DNA of 32,088 bases, from NCBI GenBank assembly GCA_021781795.1, contig JAJXWA010000027.1:1-32088 (forward strand). Reading direction: 5' to 3'. The first letter of the stretch is position 1; every line of letters starts with the position of its first letter. The DNA is from Acidobacteriota bacterium. GTDB lineage: Bacteria; Acidobacteriota; Terriglobia; Terriglobales; Acidobacteriaceae. Positions 16,400 through 24,937 of this stretch are shown one piece after another. The notes under the pieces were generated by a model. The model saw nothing but the letters and a program-made list of their open reading frames with translations. It ran no database searches and was not told the origin of the DNA. The position numbers and the translations under genes were made by a program.

Positions 16400-16672
16400 A
16401 TGACCCGCACCACTTCAACCAAAGCAAAGACCGTCGAGGCGACCGTCACCTCCAAAGGCCAGGTCACCTTGCCCAGCGAGTTGCGCAGACACCTCGGCAT
16501 CCAGCGCGGCAGCCGGATTCGGTTCAGCATTCCCGCCAGCGGCGCCGTCAAGGTCGAACCCGTCCTCTACGATCTCGAAGACCTTTGGAAGATGGCCGAC
16601 CGTGGCGGCCAACCCGGCAGCATAATGTCATTTGAAGAGATGAACGCGGCCAAGGCCCGGAGACGCTGGTAA
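16400..16672 (+). CDS. AbrB/SpoVT-type antitoxin of a VapBC-like pair
   Basis: This 90-residue DNA-binding protein has an AbrB swapped-hairpin domain: EATVTSKGQVTLPSELRRHLGIQRGSRIRFSI at residues 13-44 (motif TSKGQVTLP). The C-terminal half (DLWKMADRGGQPGSIMSFEEMNAAKARRRW) is the probable toxin-neutralising tail. An AAGGAGG ribosome site sits 8 nt before the ATG. Its TAA overlaps the next start as TAATG, the coupling usual for toxin-antitoxin operons. Such antitoxins normally repress their own promoter. Confidence 0.88.
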   Translation: MTRTTSTKAKTVEATVTSKGQVTLPSELRRHLGIQRGSRIRFSIPASGAVKVEPVLYDLEDLWKMADRGGQPGSIMSFEEMNAAKARRRW

Positions 16673-17061
16673 TGCTCGCAGCCGATACCAACGTCTGGGC
16701 GCGCGCCTACCTCAACGACGAGCCGTCGCAGGCCCGCAAGGCCCGCTCCGCACTTGCCGCAGCGCGTTCAGCCGGCGGAGTCTTCGTTCCGCTCCTCGTG
16801 TTGGCTGAGCTCTCCTGGGTGCTGCGCGGCAGATGGGACAGGGCCAGAGTTCTCGACGCAATCGAGGGCCTGCTCCAGACCCGCGGCGTCACCGTCGAGT
16901 CGGCGGCCCTAGCCTGGAGAGCTTTGGAGGCATCCCGAAAAGGCGCAGCCGGCGTCGCCGATTATCTCATCGCCGAGATTGCCTTCGCAGCCGGCGGGGA
17001 CGAAATCATCACATTCGACAAAGCCTTCGGCCGCGCAGCAGGTGTTCGCCGCCTCAAGTAA
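16672..17061 (+). CDS. PIN-domain toxin, VapC-like
   Basis: This 129-residue PIN-domain ribonuclease has the acidic residues of the active site: D5 in AADTNVWAR, a glutamate in VLAELSWVLRG, and aspartates in VADYLIAEIA and IITFDKAFGRAAGV near the C-terminus. VapC toxins cleave tRNA or rRNA when freed from their antitoxin. It overlaps the AbrB-type antitoxin gene by 1 nt. All catalytic positions seem intact, so the pair is probably functional. Confidence 0.9.
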   Translation: MLAADTNVWARAYLNDEPSQARKARSALAAARSAGGVFVPLLVLAELSWVLRGRWDRARVLDAIEGLLQTRGVTVESAALAWRALEASRKGAAGVADYLIAEIAFAAGGDEIITFDKAFGRAAGVRRLK

Positions 17062-17117
17062 GCCACTTACCCTCAGGCCTAACCAATGGTCGCCGGGTGA
17101 GCCCTCGTCCGCACACC

Positions 17118-18251
17118 TTACTGCGCGCCCGCCGCCGCTCCCGCAGGCTCGTCGTAGTACCCCATCGTCGTTCGCACCTTCAGCCCCGGCCGGTCCGGCA
17201 CCAGCTTCAGCTCGTGAAACTCATCCGCATGCCCAGCCGCCGGCGGGTCAAACCCAATCCGGTAGTACGCATTCGCCTCCGCCACGCACTGCGCAATCTG
17301 CCCCGCCATGTCGTTGTCCGGCACCATCACCTTGCCGCCCGTCTGCTCCGCCAGCACGCCCAGCGCCAGGTTCGGCGTCGCCACATCATTCGCGTTCTTC
17401 ACGCCCTTCACATACGCCTGATACTCAAATATCTTCGTCACCGTGTCGATCAGCGTCGGCCCCACGCTGTACACCGCAATCTGCGCCTCGCGCAGGCTCC
17501 GCGACAGCTCCACAATCGTCGCAAAGTACCGGTCCTGCACCTTCTGCGAGTAGTAGCCCAGATCCGGCCGCGTCAGCAGCGGCCATCCCGGCCCCAGCCA
17601 GATCAGCAGCTTCCGCCCCGGCTTCCGCGCCTCATTCTCCGCAATCGCCGTCAGTTGCTTCACAGAGAGTTGCAGCCGCTCCAGCTCGCCGTTGCCGCCC
17701 ATCACCTGGCTCAGCGTCCTTATGTATGCATCAATCCCCTGCACTTCCTTGTCCACCGCGTTCCCATCCAGCGAGGGCTGAGGCTGCACGACGCGAATCT
17801 CCTTGTCCGTCAGCAGAACCACCGTCACCGGCTGCTTCAGCCGCCCGCCATCCTTCAGCAGATACGCATCCAGCCCCCGCCGCATCTGCGCTACTTCCGA
17901 AAACGGCAGGTTCACCATATCCATCACCAGAATCACTTCCACCGGCGGCTGCGGCATCACCTGCACGCCATCGAACTTCTTGAACGAAAGAATCCTCTCC
18001 GGCTTCCCGTTATCCATCAGCTTCAGGTCCCACGGCTGCAGATCCATCACCGGCTGGCCCGCCGCGTCCGTCACCACTGCATTGATCTTGATCGCCCCGT
18101 CACGAATCACCAGCGTCCCCGGTTGCGCCCGCCTCTGCTTCAGCGCCGGATTCGGCGTCTCGGGCCCCACTCCGCTCTGCGCCACAATCTGCCCTCCGCC
18201 GCACACACACAGCGCCAACCCCAACGCCCATCCCGCTCGCCCCATCCTCAT
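17118..18251 (-). CDS. VWFA-related acidobacterial protein (short form)
   Basis: This 377-residue exported protein has a signal peptide (GWALGLALCVCGGGQIVAQ) followed by a VWFA-related domain. The early part IKINAVVTDAAGQPVMDLQPWDLKLMDNGKP is the strand pattern that precedes the VWA fold in this family. VILVMDMVN is the position of the MIDAS-like loop, but the DxSxS motif is not intact (DMVNLP), so metal binding is doubtful. KLLIWLGPGWPLL and AYYRIGFDPP complete the usual order. A second ATG at 18245 has better spacing from GGGAG and may be the true start. The family is greatly expanded in Acidobacteria and its role is unknown. Confidence 0.85.
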   Translation of the reverse strand: MRMGRAGWALGLALCVCGGGQIVAQSGVGPETPNPALKQRRAQPGTLVIRDGAIKINAVVTDAAGQPVMDLQPWDLKLMDNGKPERILSFKKFDGVQVMPQPPVEVILVMDMVNLPFSEVAQMRRGLDAYLLKDGGRLKQPVTVVLLTDKEIRVVQPQPSLDGNAVDKEVQGIDAYIRTLSQVMGGNGELERLQLSVKQLTAIAENEARKPGRKLLIWLGPGWPLLTRPDLGYYSQKVQDRYFATIVELSRSLREAQIAVYSVGPTLIDTVTKIFEYQAYVKGVKNANDVATPNLALGVLAEQTGGKVMVPDNDMAGQIAQCVAEANAYYRIGFDPPAAGHADEFHELKLVPDRPGLKVRTTMGYYDEPAGAAAGAQ

Positions 18252-18407
18252 CTCCCGTAATGCTTATAGATAGGAACCGGAGTCCTCACAGAAGGTTGCA
18301 TCCCTCCCATACCGCCCCGTCCTTCTCCCCCGCTCGCCCAGATGCAACAAAAGGAGCTGCGCCGCGGTTCAACAGCCGGCGCAGCCCTCGTCTTGTCTCG
18401 CTTGTCC

Positions 18408-19433
18408 CTATGCCCGTCCCATCACAATCGTGTGCGGACTCATTGGAATCGGATGCCCGCTCACCTCCCGCAGCCCCGCTTCCTCGTACATCCCTCGCAG
18501 CTCGCTCAGCGGATAGGCATCGCCCGCACGTGTCGTTGCAAGCATCGTCAGCGCAAACGCCGCTGGCATCGGCGGAGACACGCGATTCTCATCCGGCACA
18601 AACTCCAGCGTTGCCACGCGCCCGCCCGCCTTCACCGCACCACGCACCTTCTTCAGCAGCCCCACGCAAGTCGGCTTGTCAAAGTGATGCAGAAAGTTCG
18701 TCAGCAGCACCGCATCATACGGCCCGCCAAACTCCACTTCAAACGCGCTTCCCGGCAACATGTCATAGCGATCGTGCACGCCCGCCTTCTCCGCATTCTT
18801 CAGCGCCACGCGCAACACCGGTGCCCAGTCCAGTCCAGTCACATGTGCCTGCGGATTCTGCTTTGCAATCTCAATCCCAAACAGTCCATGTCCCGCCGCA
18901 ATGTCCAGCACCCGCATCGGCCCCGTGTGTCCGTCCAATACCACCTTGCCCAGCGGCGCTGCCATCGGCGCCATCATCGGCGCCATCGTCTCGGCAAACT
19001 GCACCCACAGCGGATTCTCCGGCTCCACGCTCCCATCGCCGTCCAGCGTCGTCCGGCCCCGTCGAACAATCTCCGTCAGTTCCTTCATCGGATCGTTCAA
19101 CGCCTGGTTGCCCAGAAACTGCGCAATCGTCGCCAGCGAAGACGGCGACCGCGGATCCAGAAACGCCGCGCTCGTCGGCGTATGCCGATAGCGCCCGTCC
19201 TCCTTCAACAGCACGCCGTGAATCACCAGGTAATCGCACAGGATGCGAATGCCCCGCTCCGACGCCTTGCAGTGCCGCGCAATCGACGCCACATCCCCCG
19301 GCCCGTCGCCCACCGCCGTAAACACATCCAGATCAATCGCCGCCTTCAGCGACGCCGTCTGCTGGTAAGCCTGCAACATGCCAAACACAACGGCCGGCGT
19401 CACCGGCCCCTGCGCAGAGTGCCCATTTGCCAT
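18408..19433 (-). CDS. SAM-dependent O-methyltransferase-like protein
   Basis: This 341-residue protein has the two-domain build of plant-type O-methyltransferases and hydroxyneurosporene methyltransferases. An N-terminal winged-helix dimerisation domain (VFGMLQAYQQTASLKAAIDL, then VASIARHCKASERGIRILCDYL) is followed by a Rossmann methyltransferase domain with SAM motif I VLDIAAGHGLFGIEIA and GLDWAPVL. A GAGGAGG ribosome site sits 8 nt before the ATG. It stands alone on the minus strand, divergent from the large VWFA protein. The methyl acceptor cannot be told from sequence. Confidence 0.88.
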   Translation of the reverse strand: MANGHSAQGPVTPAVVFGMLQAYQQTASLKAAIDLDVFTAVGDGPGDVASIARHCKASERGIRILCDYLVIHGVLLKEDGRYRHTPTSAAFLDPRSPSSLATIAQFLGNQALNDPMKELTEIVRRGRTTLDGDGSVEPENPLWVQFAETMAPMMAPMAAPLGKVVLDGHTGPMRVLDIAAGHGLFGIEIAKQNPQAHVTGLDWAPVLRVALKNAEKAGVHDRYDMLPGSAFEVEFGGPYDAVLLTNFLHHFDKPTCVGLLKKVRGAVKAGGRVATLEFVPDENRVSPPMPAAFALTMLATTRAGDAYPLSELRGMYEEAGLREVSGHPIPMSPHTIVMGRA

Positions 19434-19798
19434 GGGGAAACCTCCTCGTTCGCGCCGGGACGAGCTTAAAGGAGGGAGGGAAGCGCCGTCCTCCGGCCAG
19501 CCGAGTGTATCACTCCTTCCACACGTCTACGTTGCTAAACTCTTCGCTGCATACGAGTTCTTAAGCCGCCTTCTCCGCGCGGACTTTCGCCCGCCATCCC
19601 ACTAACTCAGTAACTCCTCCGAAGCTCTGGCACAAACTCTCTCCATTGCGCTAAACTGGCTGGCAAAACCATTTACCGGCGTACTCTCTGCCTCTTCAGT
19701 TGCGATCTGCGACACGGGAAAGCGTTCGCATCCTGGGCACAGTTGGCTGGCACTCTTCGCGAGACGTTCGGTGCTCTCGCTTACAGAAGCGGAGAACC
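19434..19798. other. Divergent intergenic region
   Basis: No gene is supported here. It separates the methyltransferase gene (minus) from the large VWFA gene (plus) and should hold both promoters. Two GCTAAACT sequences, at about 19532 and 19649, resemble -10 elements for plus-strand transcription, but neither has a clear -35. The long plus-strand frame that begins at 19700 in this gap is not used, because the signal peptide starts at 19799. Confidence 0.4.
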
Positions 19799-22729
19799 AT
19801 GATTCCTCACCTCAAGGCTGGCTTGTGCTTCGGTCTCCTGCTGGCTGCATCGCTGCCTCCAGCGCCCGCCGAGCAGCCCCTCGAGCCTGCCAGCGTCTCC
19901 TCGCCCGCCGCAGACGAAGCAATGCAGCTCTACCTCGTCGTCCACGACAAGCACGACAGGCCCGTCCTTGACCTCAAGCCGGAAGATCTCGCCCTCACCG
20001 ATGATGGCTCGCCCGCAAAGCTCGACAACCTGCAGCTCGTCAACAGCAGAAAGCCGGCTACCAACCTCGTCACCTTCGTCTTCGATCCCTTCCCTCCCCT
20101 CAAAGACACTCACCCCAAAAAGCCCTCTGCAAAAATCGAGAATGCCCGCGACGCAGCCCTCAAGATTCTCTCCCTGCTCTCTGAGAGCGGCTTTCAATTC
20201 TCAGTCTTCAACATCGACTCCCGCCTCCACCTCCAGCAGGGATTCACCTCCGACCTCGCCGCCGTCGAAACCGCCATCAACGCAGCCACCGGTCCCGCCG
20301 CTGCCCGCGACAAGAAATCCGCCGCCAGGGCCGAGAAAGACCTCATCTCCGTCGCTCTCAGCGGAGTCGATGCCTCCGGCCGCCCAGTCTCCGCCCGCGA
20401 GCGCCTTCTCGCCCAGTCCTCCTACGCCGCGCTCCGCAACGCCACCCGCATCGCGCAGGACCGCCACATCTCTCCCTCGCTCTCCTCCCTCACCGCCCTC
20501 GTGCAGGCGCAGCAGGACATCAACCAGCGAAAAACCATCCTCTATCTCAGCGCCATGGACCAGGCAACCATCAATGACGTAGCCCGGCAGGCCATCGCCT
20601 CCATCATCGGCTCGGCCAATCAGGCCGGCGTCAACATCGATGTCGTCGATTGCCTCTCGCTCGGCCCCCATGGATCGCGCATCAAGTTGCTGGATCCCAA
20701 CAGCCAGGGTGCGCTCGTCGCCCTGAACACAATCTCCGTTGGGGGAGGAGGTTCCATTTCGATCCCGCCGGACGCAAGCGACCTCGAAGTCACGGAAGAC
20801 GCGCCCGTCAACGCCGACCTCCAGCGCCTCGCCGTAGCCACCGGAGGCACCTACCTCAACGGCGATGGCCAGCGGAAATCCCTCCAGCAGATCACCGACG
20901 ACATGACCAGCTATTACCAGGCTTCCTTCGTTCCAAAAATGAACGGATACGATGGCCGATTCCATCCGCTCGTCGTCAAGCCCGTCCGCACCGGCCTCAA
21001 AATCCGCACCCAGACCGGCTATCTCGCCCTGCCCCCGCCCGCCGCCGACGGCAGCCGCCCTGAGCCCTTCGAGTTGCCGCTGTTAAAGTTCCTCAGCCAG
21101 GAGCCCCTGCCCGCGCAGCTCCCCTTCCGCGCCGCAGTCCTCGACCTCGGCTCCAGCGCCGACGGCAACCGCGGCGTGCTCGCCATCGAGCTCCCCGCCT
21201 CCAACCTCTCCGTGGAGCGCGACGCCAATTCGTCCAGCTCTCTCGCCCACGTCACCATGATTGCCGAAATTAAGGATCAGACTGGCACCGTCGCCGCGCA
21301 CTTCAGCTCCAACGCCCCGCAGCGCTTCACGCTCATCAGCGGCGCTGCCGGCAGCTCCCAGGTCATCTCCTTGCAGCGCCACTTCATCCTGCCCCCCGGC
21401 AAATACACCCTCCAGGTTCTCCTCGTTGACACCGCCAGCGGCAAAGCCGGCGCGCAGAGCATCCCCTTCGAGATCGCCGCCAACACCGCCGCGCCCTCGC
21501 TCAGCAATCTCGTCCTCGTCCGCCGCTCCGATCCCGTCCCAGCCAACAGCGACGGCGCTGGCGATCCCCTCTTCACCGGCAAAGCCCGTGTCACCCCCAA
21601 CATCTCCGGCAGCTTGCCCTCCGGCGACTCCAATGCCGCCATCTTCTTCGCCGGCCACATCGACCCCCAGTCCTCGCAGCCCGCCCGGCTGCAGATCTCG
21701 GTCATGCACGACGGCAACATCCTCGGCGGCAAACCCGCCATCGACCGCCAGGTCAGCGGAGAGGAATATTTCTCCTTCCTCACCGGTCTCGGCATCAATC
21801 ACCCCACCGACGGCCCCTATCAGATTGAGGCGCTTCTCACTCAGGGCGGAAAAACTGCCACGTCCATCGCCAACTTCACCCTCTCCGGCACTGCCTCCGC
21901 CGACGACGATCCGCCCGGTGCCTCGCCCTCCCTCGAGTCCGTTGCCCGGCCCGCGGGTCCCCTCGACATCAGCGTCTCCACCAATTCCGATCTCCGTCCT
22001 CCCGCCGCCGAGCTCAAGACCCTCCTCGCCGACGCCGCGGAGTTCGCCGCCAAGTACTGGGACTCCCTGCCGAACTTCACCTGCCAAGACGTCACCGAGC
22101 GCTTCGTCGGCGCTGCAGGCAGCTCCAAATGGGAGCACACCGATACCCTTACCGGCGAGCTCACCTACTACGACCATCAGGAGGACTGGCAGTTCCGCGA
22201 GTCCGAAAAGCACCACCGCAAAAGCCACGACAGCGCATCCGACACCGAGCAGGGCATCTCCTCTGCCGGCATCTTCGGCAGTGTCATTCGCGGCCTCTTC
22301 CGCCCCGCATCCAAAGCCGAAATTGAGTGGACGGAGTCCGGCACACTCGCCGGTGGCGTCGTCCAGGTCTTCAAGTATCGCGTCGCCAAGGAGAACTCCA
22401 ACCTCAGCCTCCGCGTCGGCCCCACCGAGGTCATTACCGTCGGCTATCACGGCATGGTCTACATCGACAGCGCCACCCACAGCGTCCGCCGCATCACCGA
22501 GTCCGCCGACGACGTCCCCCGCACCTTTCCCATCCGCGCCGCACTCGTCACCGCCGACTACGACTACGTCGCCATCGGCGGCCAGCAGTACCTCGTTCCC
22601 ATCGGCGCCCAGGTCATCCTACGCAAAGGCCGTCACGAGATGGACCTCAACCAGATCCGCTTCCGCAACTTCCATCGCTTCCGCACCTCGGCAAAGATCC
22701 TCTCCGTCGAACCCGAACCCCAGCACTGA
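19799..22729 (+). CDS. Large VWFA-related acidobacterial exported protein
   Basis: This is a 976-residue exported protein. The ATG at 19799 starts a clean signal peptide (LKAGLCFGLLLAASLPPAPA) and has AGCGGAG upstream. Residues about 35-430 form a VWFA-related domain: LYLVVHDKHDRPVLDLKPEDLALTDDG (split here by its turn), NLVTFVFDPF in place of a MIDAS motif, RKTILYLSAM, and SYYQASFVPKM then GLKIRTQTGYLALP at the end. The middle (about 440-720) is rich in beta strands. The last 240 residues begin at FAAKYWDSLPNFTCQDVTERF and continue with ELTYYDHQEDWQFRESEKHH, a region I associate with other acidobacterial exported proteins. The combination suggests an envelope protein; the function is unknown. 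It shares its domain type with the protein at 17118-18251 but is not a tandem copy. Confidence 0.85.
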   Translation: MIPHLKAGLCFGLLLAASLPPAPAEQPLEPASVSSPAADEAMQLYLVVHDKHDRPVLDLKPEDLALTDDGSPAKLDNLQLVNSRKPATNLVTFVFDPFPPLKDTHPKKPSAKIENARDAALKILSLLSESGFQFSVFNIDSRLHLQQGFTSDLAAVETAINAATGPAAARDKKSAARAEKDLISVALSGVDASGRPVSARERLLAQSSYAALRNATRIAQDRHISPSLSSLTALVQAQQDINQRKTILYLSAMDQATINDVARQAIASIIGSANQAGVNIDVVDCLSLGPHGSRIKLLDPNSQGALVALNTISVGGGGSISIPPDASDLEVTEDAPVNADLQRLAVATGGTYLNGDGQRKSLQQITDDMTSYYQASFVPKMNGYDGRFHPLVVKPVRTGLKIRTQTGYLALPPPAADGSRPEPFELPLLKFLSQEPLPAQLPFRAAVLDLGSSADGNRGVLAIELPASNLSVERDANSSSSLAHVTMIAEIKDQTGTVAAHFSSNAPQRFTLISGAAGSSQVISLQRHFILPPGKYTLQVLLVDTASGKAGAQSIPFEIAANTAAPSLSNLVLVRRSDPVPANSDGAGDPLFTGKARVTPNISGSLPSGDSNAAIFFAGHIDPQSSQPARLQISVMHDGNILGGKPAIDRQVSGEEYFSFLTGLGINHPTDGPYQIEALLTQGGKTATSIANFTLSGTASADDDPPGASPSLESVARPAGPLDISVSTNSDLRPPAAELKTLLADAAEFAAKYWDSLPNFTCQDVTERFVGAAGSSKWEHTDTLTGELTYYDHQEDWQFRESEKHHRKSHDSASDTEQGISSAGIFGSVIRGLFRPASKAEIEWTESGTLAGGVVQVFKYRVAKENSNLSLRVGPTEVITVGYHGMVYIDSATHSVRRITESADDVPRTFPIRAALVTADYDYVAIGGQQYLVPIGAQVILRKGRHEMDLNQIRFRNFHRFRTSAKILSVEPEPQH

Positions 22730-23214
22730 CCCCGCCACGGACCGTGGGTGCCCCATCTTCGCCGATGCGCGCAGTCTGCGCAGCGGCTAATTTGGGAATC
22801 CTCAAACCTCACCCCCGCCAGCTCCGATCACCCCGCTGTCTTCCCGTCAGGCCCTTGTCGGCAAAATATTCTCTATCTCCCTCATTCCAAACACAATTTT
22901 CCCTGCACCGTTTTGCGTATTAATTCCAGCAAACGCGCACAATAGAAGCAGTCATGAAAAACCGCGCCCTCCAACCCGTCGCCCAGCAGGATTCCATCGG
23001 GCAAGCCCTGTCCATCCGGTGTCCGGTTCTAAATCTCAGGCAAGCGCCCGGTCCGTACCCCCAAGAAATACCCCACCCCCTGCAATATTTTTCTTTTCCA
23101 CAATTTCATTGCATATTTTTGTCCGGACCGATTCACCTTTTCTTCGCTTTTTTTGCCATCCACTCCGCCCCAACCGACCTTCTGTCTGCATTCAATATCC
23201 ATTGAATCAGCAAC
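22730..23214. other. AT-richer gap without supported gene
   Basis: This convergent gap between the large VWFA gene and hldE is clearly richer in A+T than its surroundings from about 22860 on. An 83-codon plus-strand frame (22954-23205) exists but has a poor ribosome site and an unnatural composition. No clear terminator hairpin is visible for either neighbour. Confidence 0.45.
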
Positions 23215-24675
23215 TTACAGGCCAGCCGCCTCCATCAGCCGAGTCGTCGAAACCCCCTCCACCAGCGGCACAATCTCCACACGTCCGCCCCACGACTCAA
23301 CCTCTCGCGCACCCACCACATCCGCCGCCGCGTAGTCGCCGCCCTTCACCAGCACATCCGGCCGCATTGCCCTAATCAGTTCCAGCGGCGTCGCCTCGTC
23401 AAACACCACCACGGCATCCACCGCGGCCAGAGCCGCCAGCATCCGCGCCCGTTCCTGCTCGTTCACAATTGGCCGCCCCGGCCCTTTCAGCCGCCGCACC
23501 GAATCATCGCTGTTGATCGCCACCACCAGCCGGTCGCCCAACCGCCGCGCCTGCTCCACCACCGCCAGGTGCCCCACATGCAACAGATCAAAGCATCCAT
23601 TTGTGAACACGACACGCTCCTGCTTCTGCCGCCACAGTCCCACGCGAAATAGCAACTCTGCTCGGTCCACCACCTTCTCCTGCGCGTGCAGTTGCATCTC
23701 CTGTGCCAGCGCGGCGATCAGCTCATGCTTCTCCACCGGTGCCGTTCCCACTTTGCTTACCACAATCCCCGCCGCCGCATTCGCAAGCGCTATGCCCGCC
23801 TCCGGCGTCAGCCCCGAGCACGCCGCCAGCGCGAGCGTCGCAATCACCGTATCGCCCGCGCCCGACACATCAAATACCTGCTGCGCCTCCGCCTTCACCA
23901 CCGCACGATGGCCCGGCCTCACCAGCGCAATGCCCCTCTCGCCTAGCGTCACCGTCAAAAACTCCAGATCGAACTCCGTCACCATCCGCTCCGCCGCATC
24001 CAGCGCCGTCGCCAGCCCGTCATCCTCCAGCTTCGCCGCCCGTCGCAGCTCAGTCAGATTCGGACACACCGTCGTCGCTCCTGCGTAGCGCGAGAAGTCC
24101 TCATGCTTCGGGTCCACCAGCACCGGCTTGCCCGCCGCGCGCGCCGCTCCAATCAGCTCCCGGCACAACTCTTCCTCCAGCGCGCCCTTCGCATAATCCG
24201 ACAGCACCACCGCATCGCACTCCGCCAGCGCCTCGCACGCCAGCTCCATCAGCCGCGCATATTCCTCCGTGCGCCGCTCGCTCACGCGCTCGCAGTCCAG
24301 CCGCAGCATCTGCTGCCCACCGCCCAGCACGCGCATCTTGCTCGTCGTCGGAAAATCCGGACACGTCACCAGCCGCGCCTCCACGCCTTGCTGCTGCAGT
24401 CCGGCCTTGAGCATCGCGCCGCACTCATCGGCTCCCACAAATCCCGCCACCACTGCGCGCGCCCCCAGCCGCGCCAGGTTGACCGCCACATTCGCCGCCC
24501 CGCCCGGCCCATGCGTCTCCTCCACCACGCGCACCACTGGCACCGGCGCCTCCGGAGAAATCCGCGCCACTTCGCCCCGGATATACCGGTCCAGCATCAC
24601 GTCGCCCACCACCAGCACGCGCCGCGTCGGCCACTCATGCTCCACCGTCTGCAGGACAGTCTCCAGTTGTTTCAT
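23215..24675 (-). CDS. hldE: Bifunctional heptose-7-phosphate kinase / heptose-1-phosphate adenylyltransferase
   Basis: HldE makes ADP-heptose for the lipopolysaccharide inner core. The protein is about 486 residues. The N-terminal part is a PfkB/ribokinase kinase: VLVVGDVMLDRYIRGEV, GPGGAANVAVNLARLGA, and DVSGAGDTVIATLAL with the catalytic-type Asp. The C-terminal part is a nucleotidyltransferase with TNGCFDLLHVGHLAVVEQA and the closing VEGVSTTRLMEA. Both domains are complete, as in E. coli HldE. I choose the ATG at 24675 (MKQLETVL) because GGGAG lies upstream. An ATG at 24732 would add 19 residues with no ribosome site. The gene indicates a Gram-negative envelope with heptose-containing LPS. 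Confidence 0.95.
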   Translation of the reverse strand: MKQLETVLQTVEHEWPTRRVLVVGDVMLDRYIRGEVARISPEAPVPVVRVVEETHGPGGAANVAVNLARLGARAVVAGFVGADECGAMLKAGLQQQGVEARLVTCPDFPTTSKMRVLGGGQQMLRLDCERVSERRTEEYARLMELACEALAECDAVVLSDYAKGALEEELCRELIGAARAAGKPVLVDPKHEDFSRYAGATTVCPNLTELRRAAKLEDDGLATALDAAERMVTEFDLEFLTVTLGERGIALVRPGHRAVVKAEAQQVFDVSGAGDTVIATLALAACSGLTPEAGIALANAAAGIVVSKVGTAPVEKHELIAALAQEMQLHAQEKVVDRAELLFRVGLWRQKQERVVFTNGCFDLLHVGHLAVVEQARRLGDRLVVAINSDDSVRRLKGPGRPIVNEQERARMLAALAAVDAVVVFDEATPLELIRAMRPDVLVKGGDYAAADVVGAREVESWGGRVEIVPLVEGVSTTRLMEAAGL

Positions 24676-24847
24676 CCCTGCGCTCCCACCTTGCGGCAGA
24701 ATAGCCGATTGCATCGCTTTCCGTTGAGCCATGCAGCCACACCGCGCTGCTACATCACTTCGCGCGCCTCATCCCAGGCAGCACCCCGCGCTGTTGACGA
24801 ATCCGCTCCTACCATCGACAATAAAGAAGTTGCATCCCTCCGCACGT

Positions 24848-24923
24848 GGGCCTGTGGCGCAGCTGGGAGCGCGCTTCCATGGCATGGAAGAGGTCGTCGG
24901 TTCGATCCCGACCAGGTCCACCA
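24848..24923 (+). tRNA. tRNA-Ala (anticodon GGC)
   Basis: The 76-nt gene, including an encoded CCA, folds into a normal cloverleaf. The acceptor stem GGGCCTG/CAGGTCC contains the G3-U70 pair that identifies alanine tRNAs. The D arm is GCGC-AGCTGGGA-GCGC, the anticodon stem CTTCC/GGAAG encloses loop ATGGCAT with anticodon GGC, and the T arm reads GTCGG-TTCGATC-CCGAC. The integrase gene ends 14 nt downstream on the other strand, so the 3' half is the likely attachment site of the island. Confidence 0.97.
24900..24923. mobile_element. Probable attachment site of the island (tRNA 3' end)
   Basis: Tyrosine integrases commonly insert at the 3' end of a tRNA gene and leave the integrase gene next to it, as here. 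The core would be part of the T arm and acceptor stem. I looked for a second copy of the final tRNA bases up to the right edge and saw none, so the far end must lie outside the window. Exact borders are inferred. Confidence 0.5.
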
Positions 24924-24937
24924 AATCCCTCAACAAC

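Noticed and set aside
16833..18260. 475-residue plus-strand frame across vapC and the short VWFA gene
   Set aside because: Extremely Arg/His/Pro-rich, overlaps two well-supported genes, and has no start signal.
21083..22480. 465-residue minus-strand open frame opposite the large VWFA gene
   Set aside because: It is Gly/Ala/Val/Glu-rich with no motifs, a typical antisense shadow of a GC-rich gene whose plus-strand product is clearly real.
22954..23205. 83-residue plus-strand frame in the AT-rich gap
   Set aside because: No good ribosome site, no motif, and a composition rich in Pro, Phe and His that looks like untranslated DNA.
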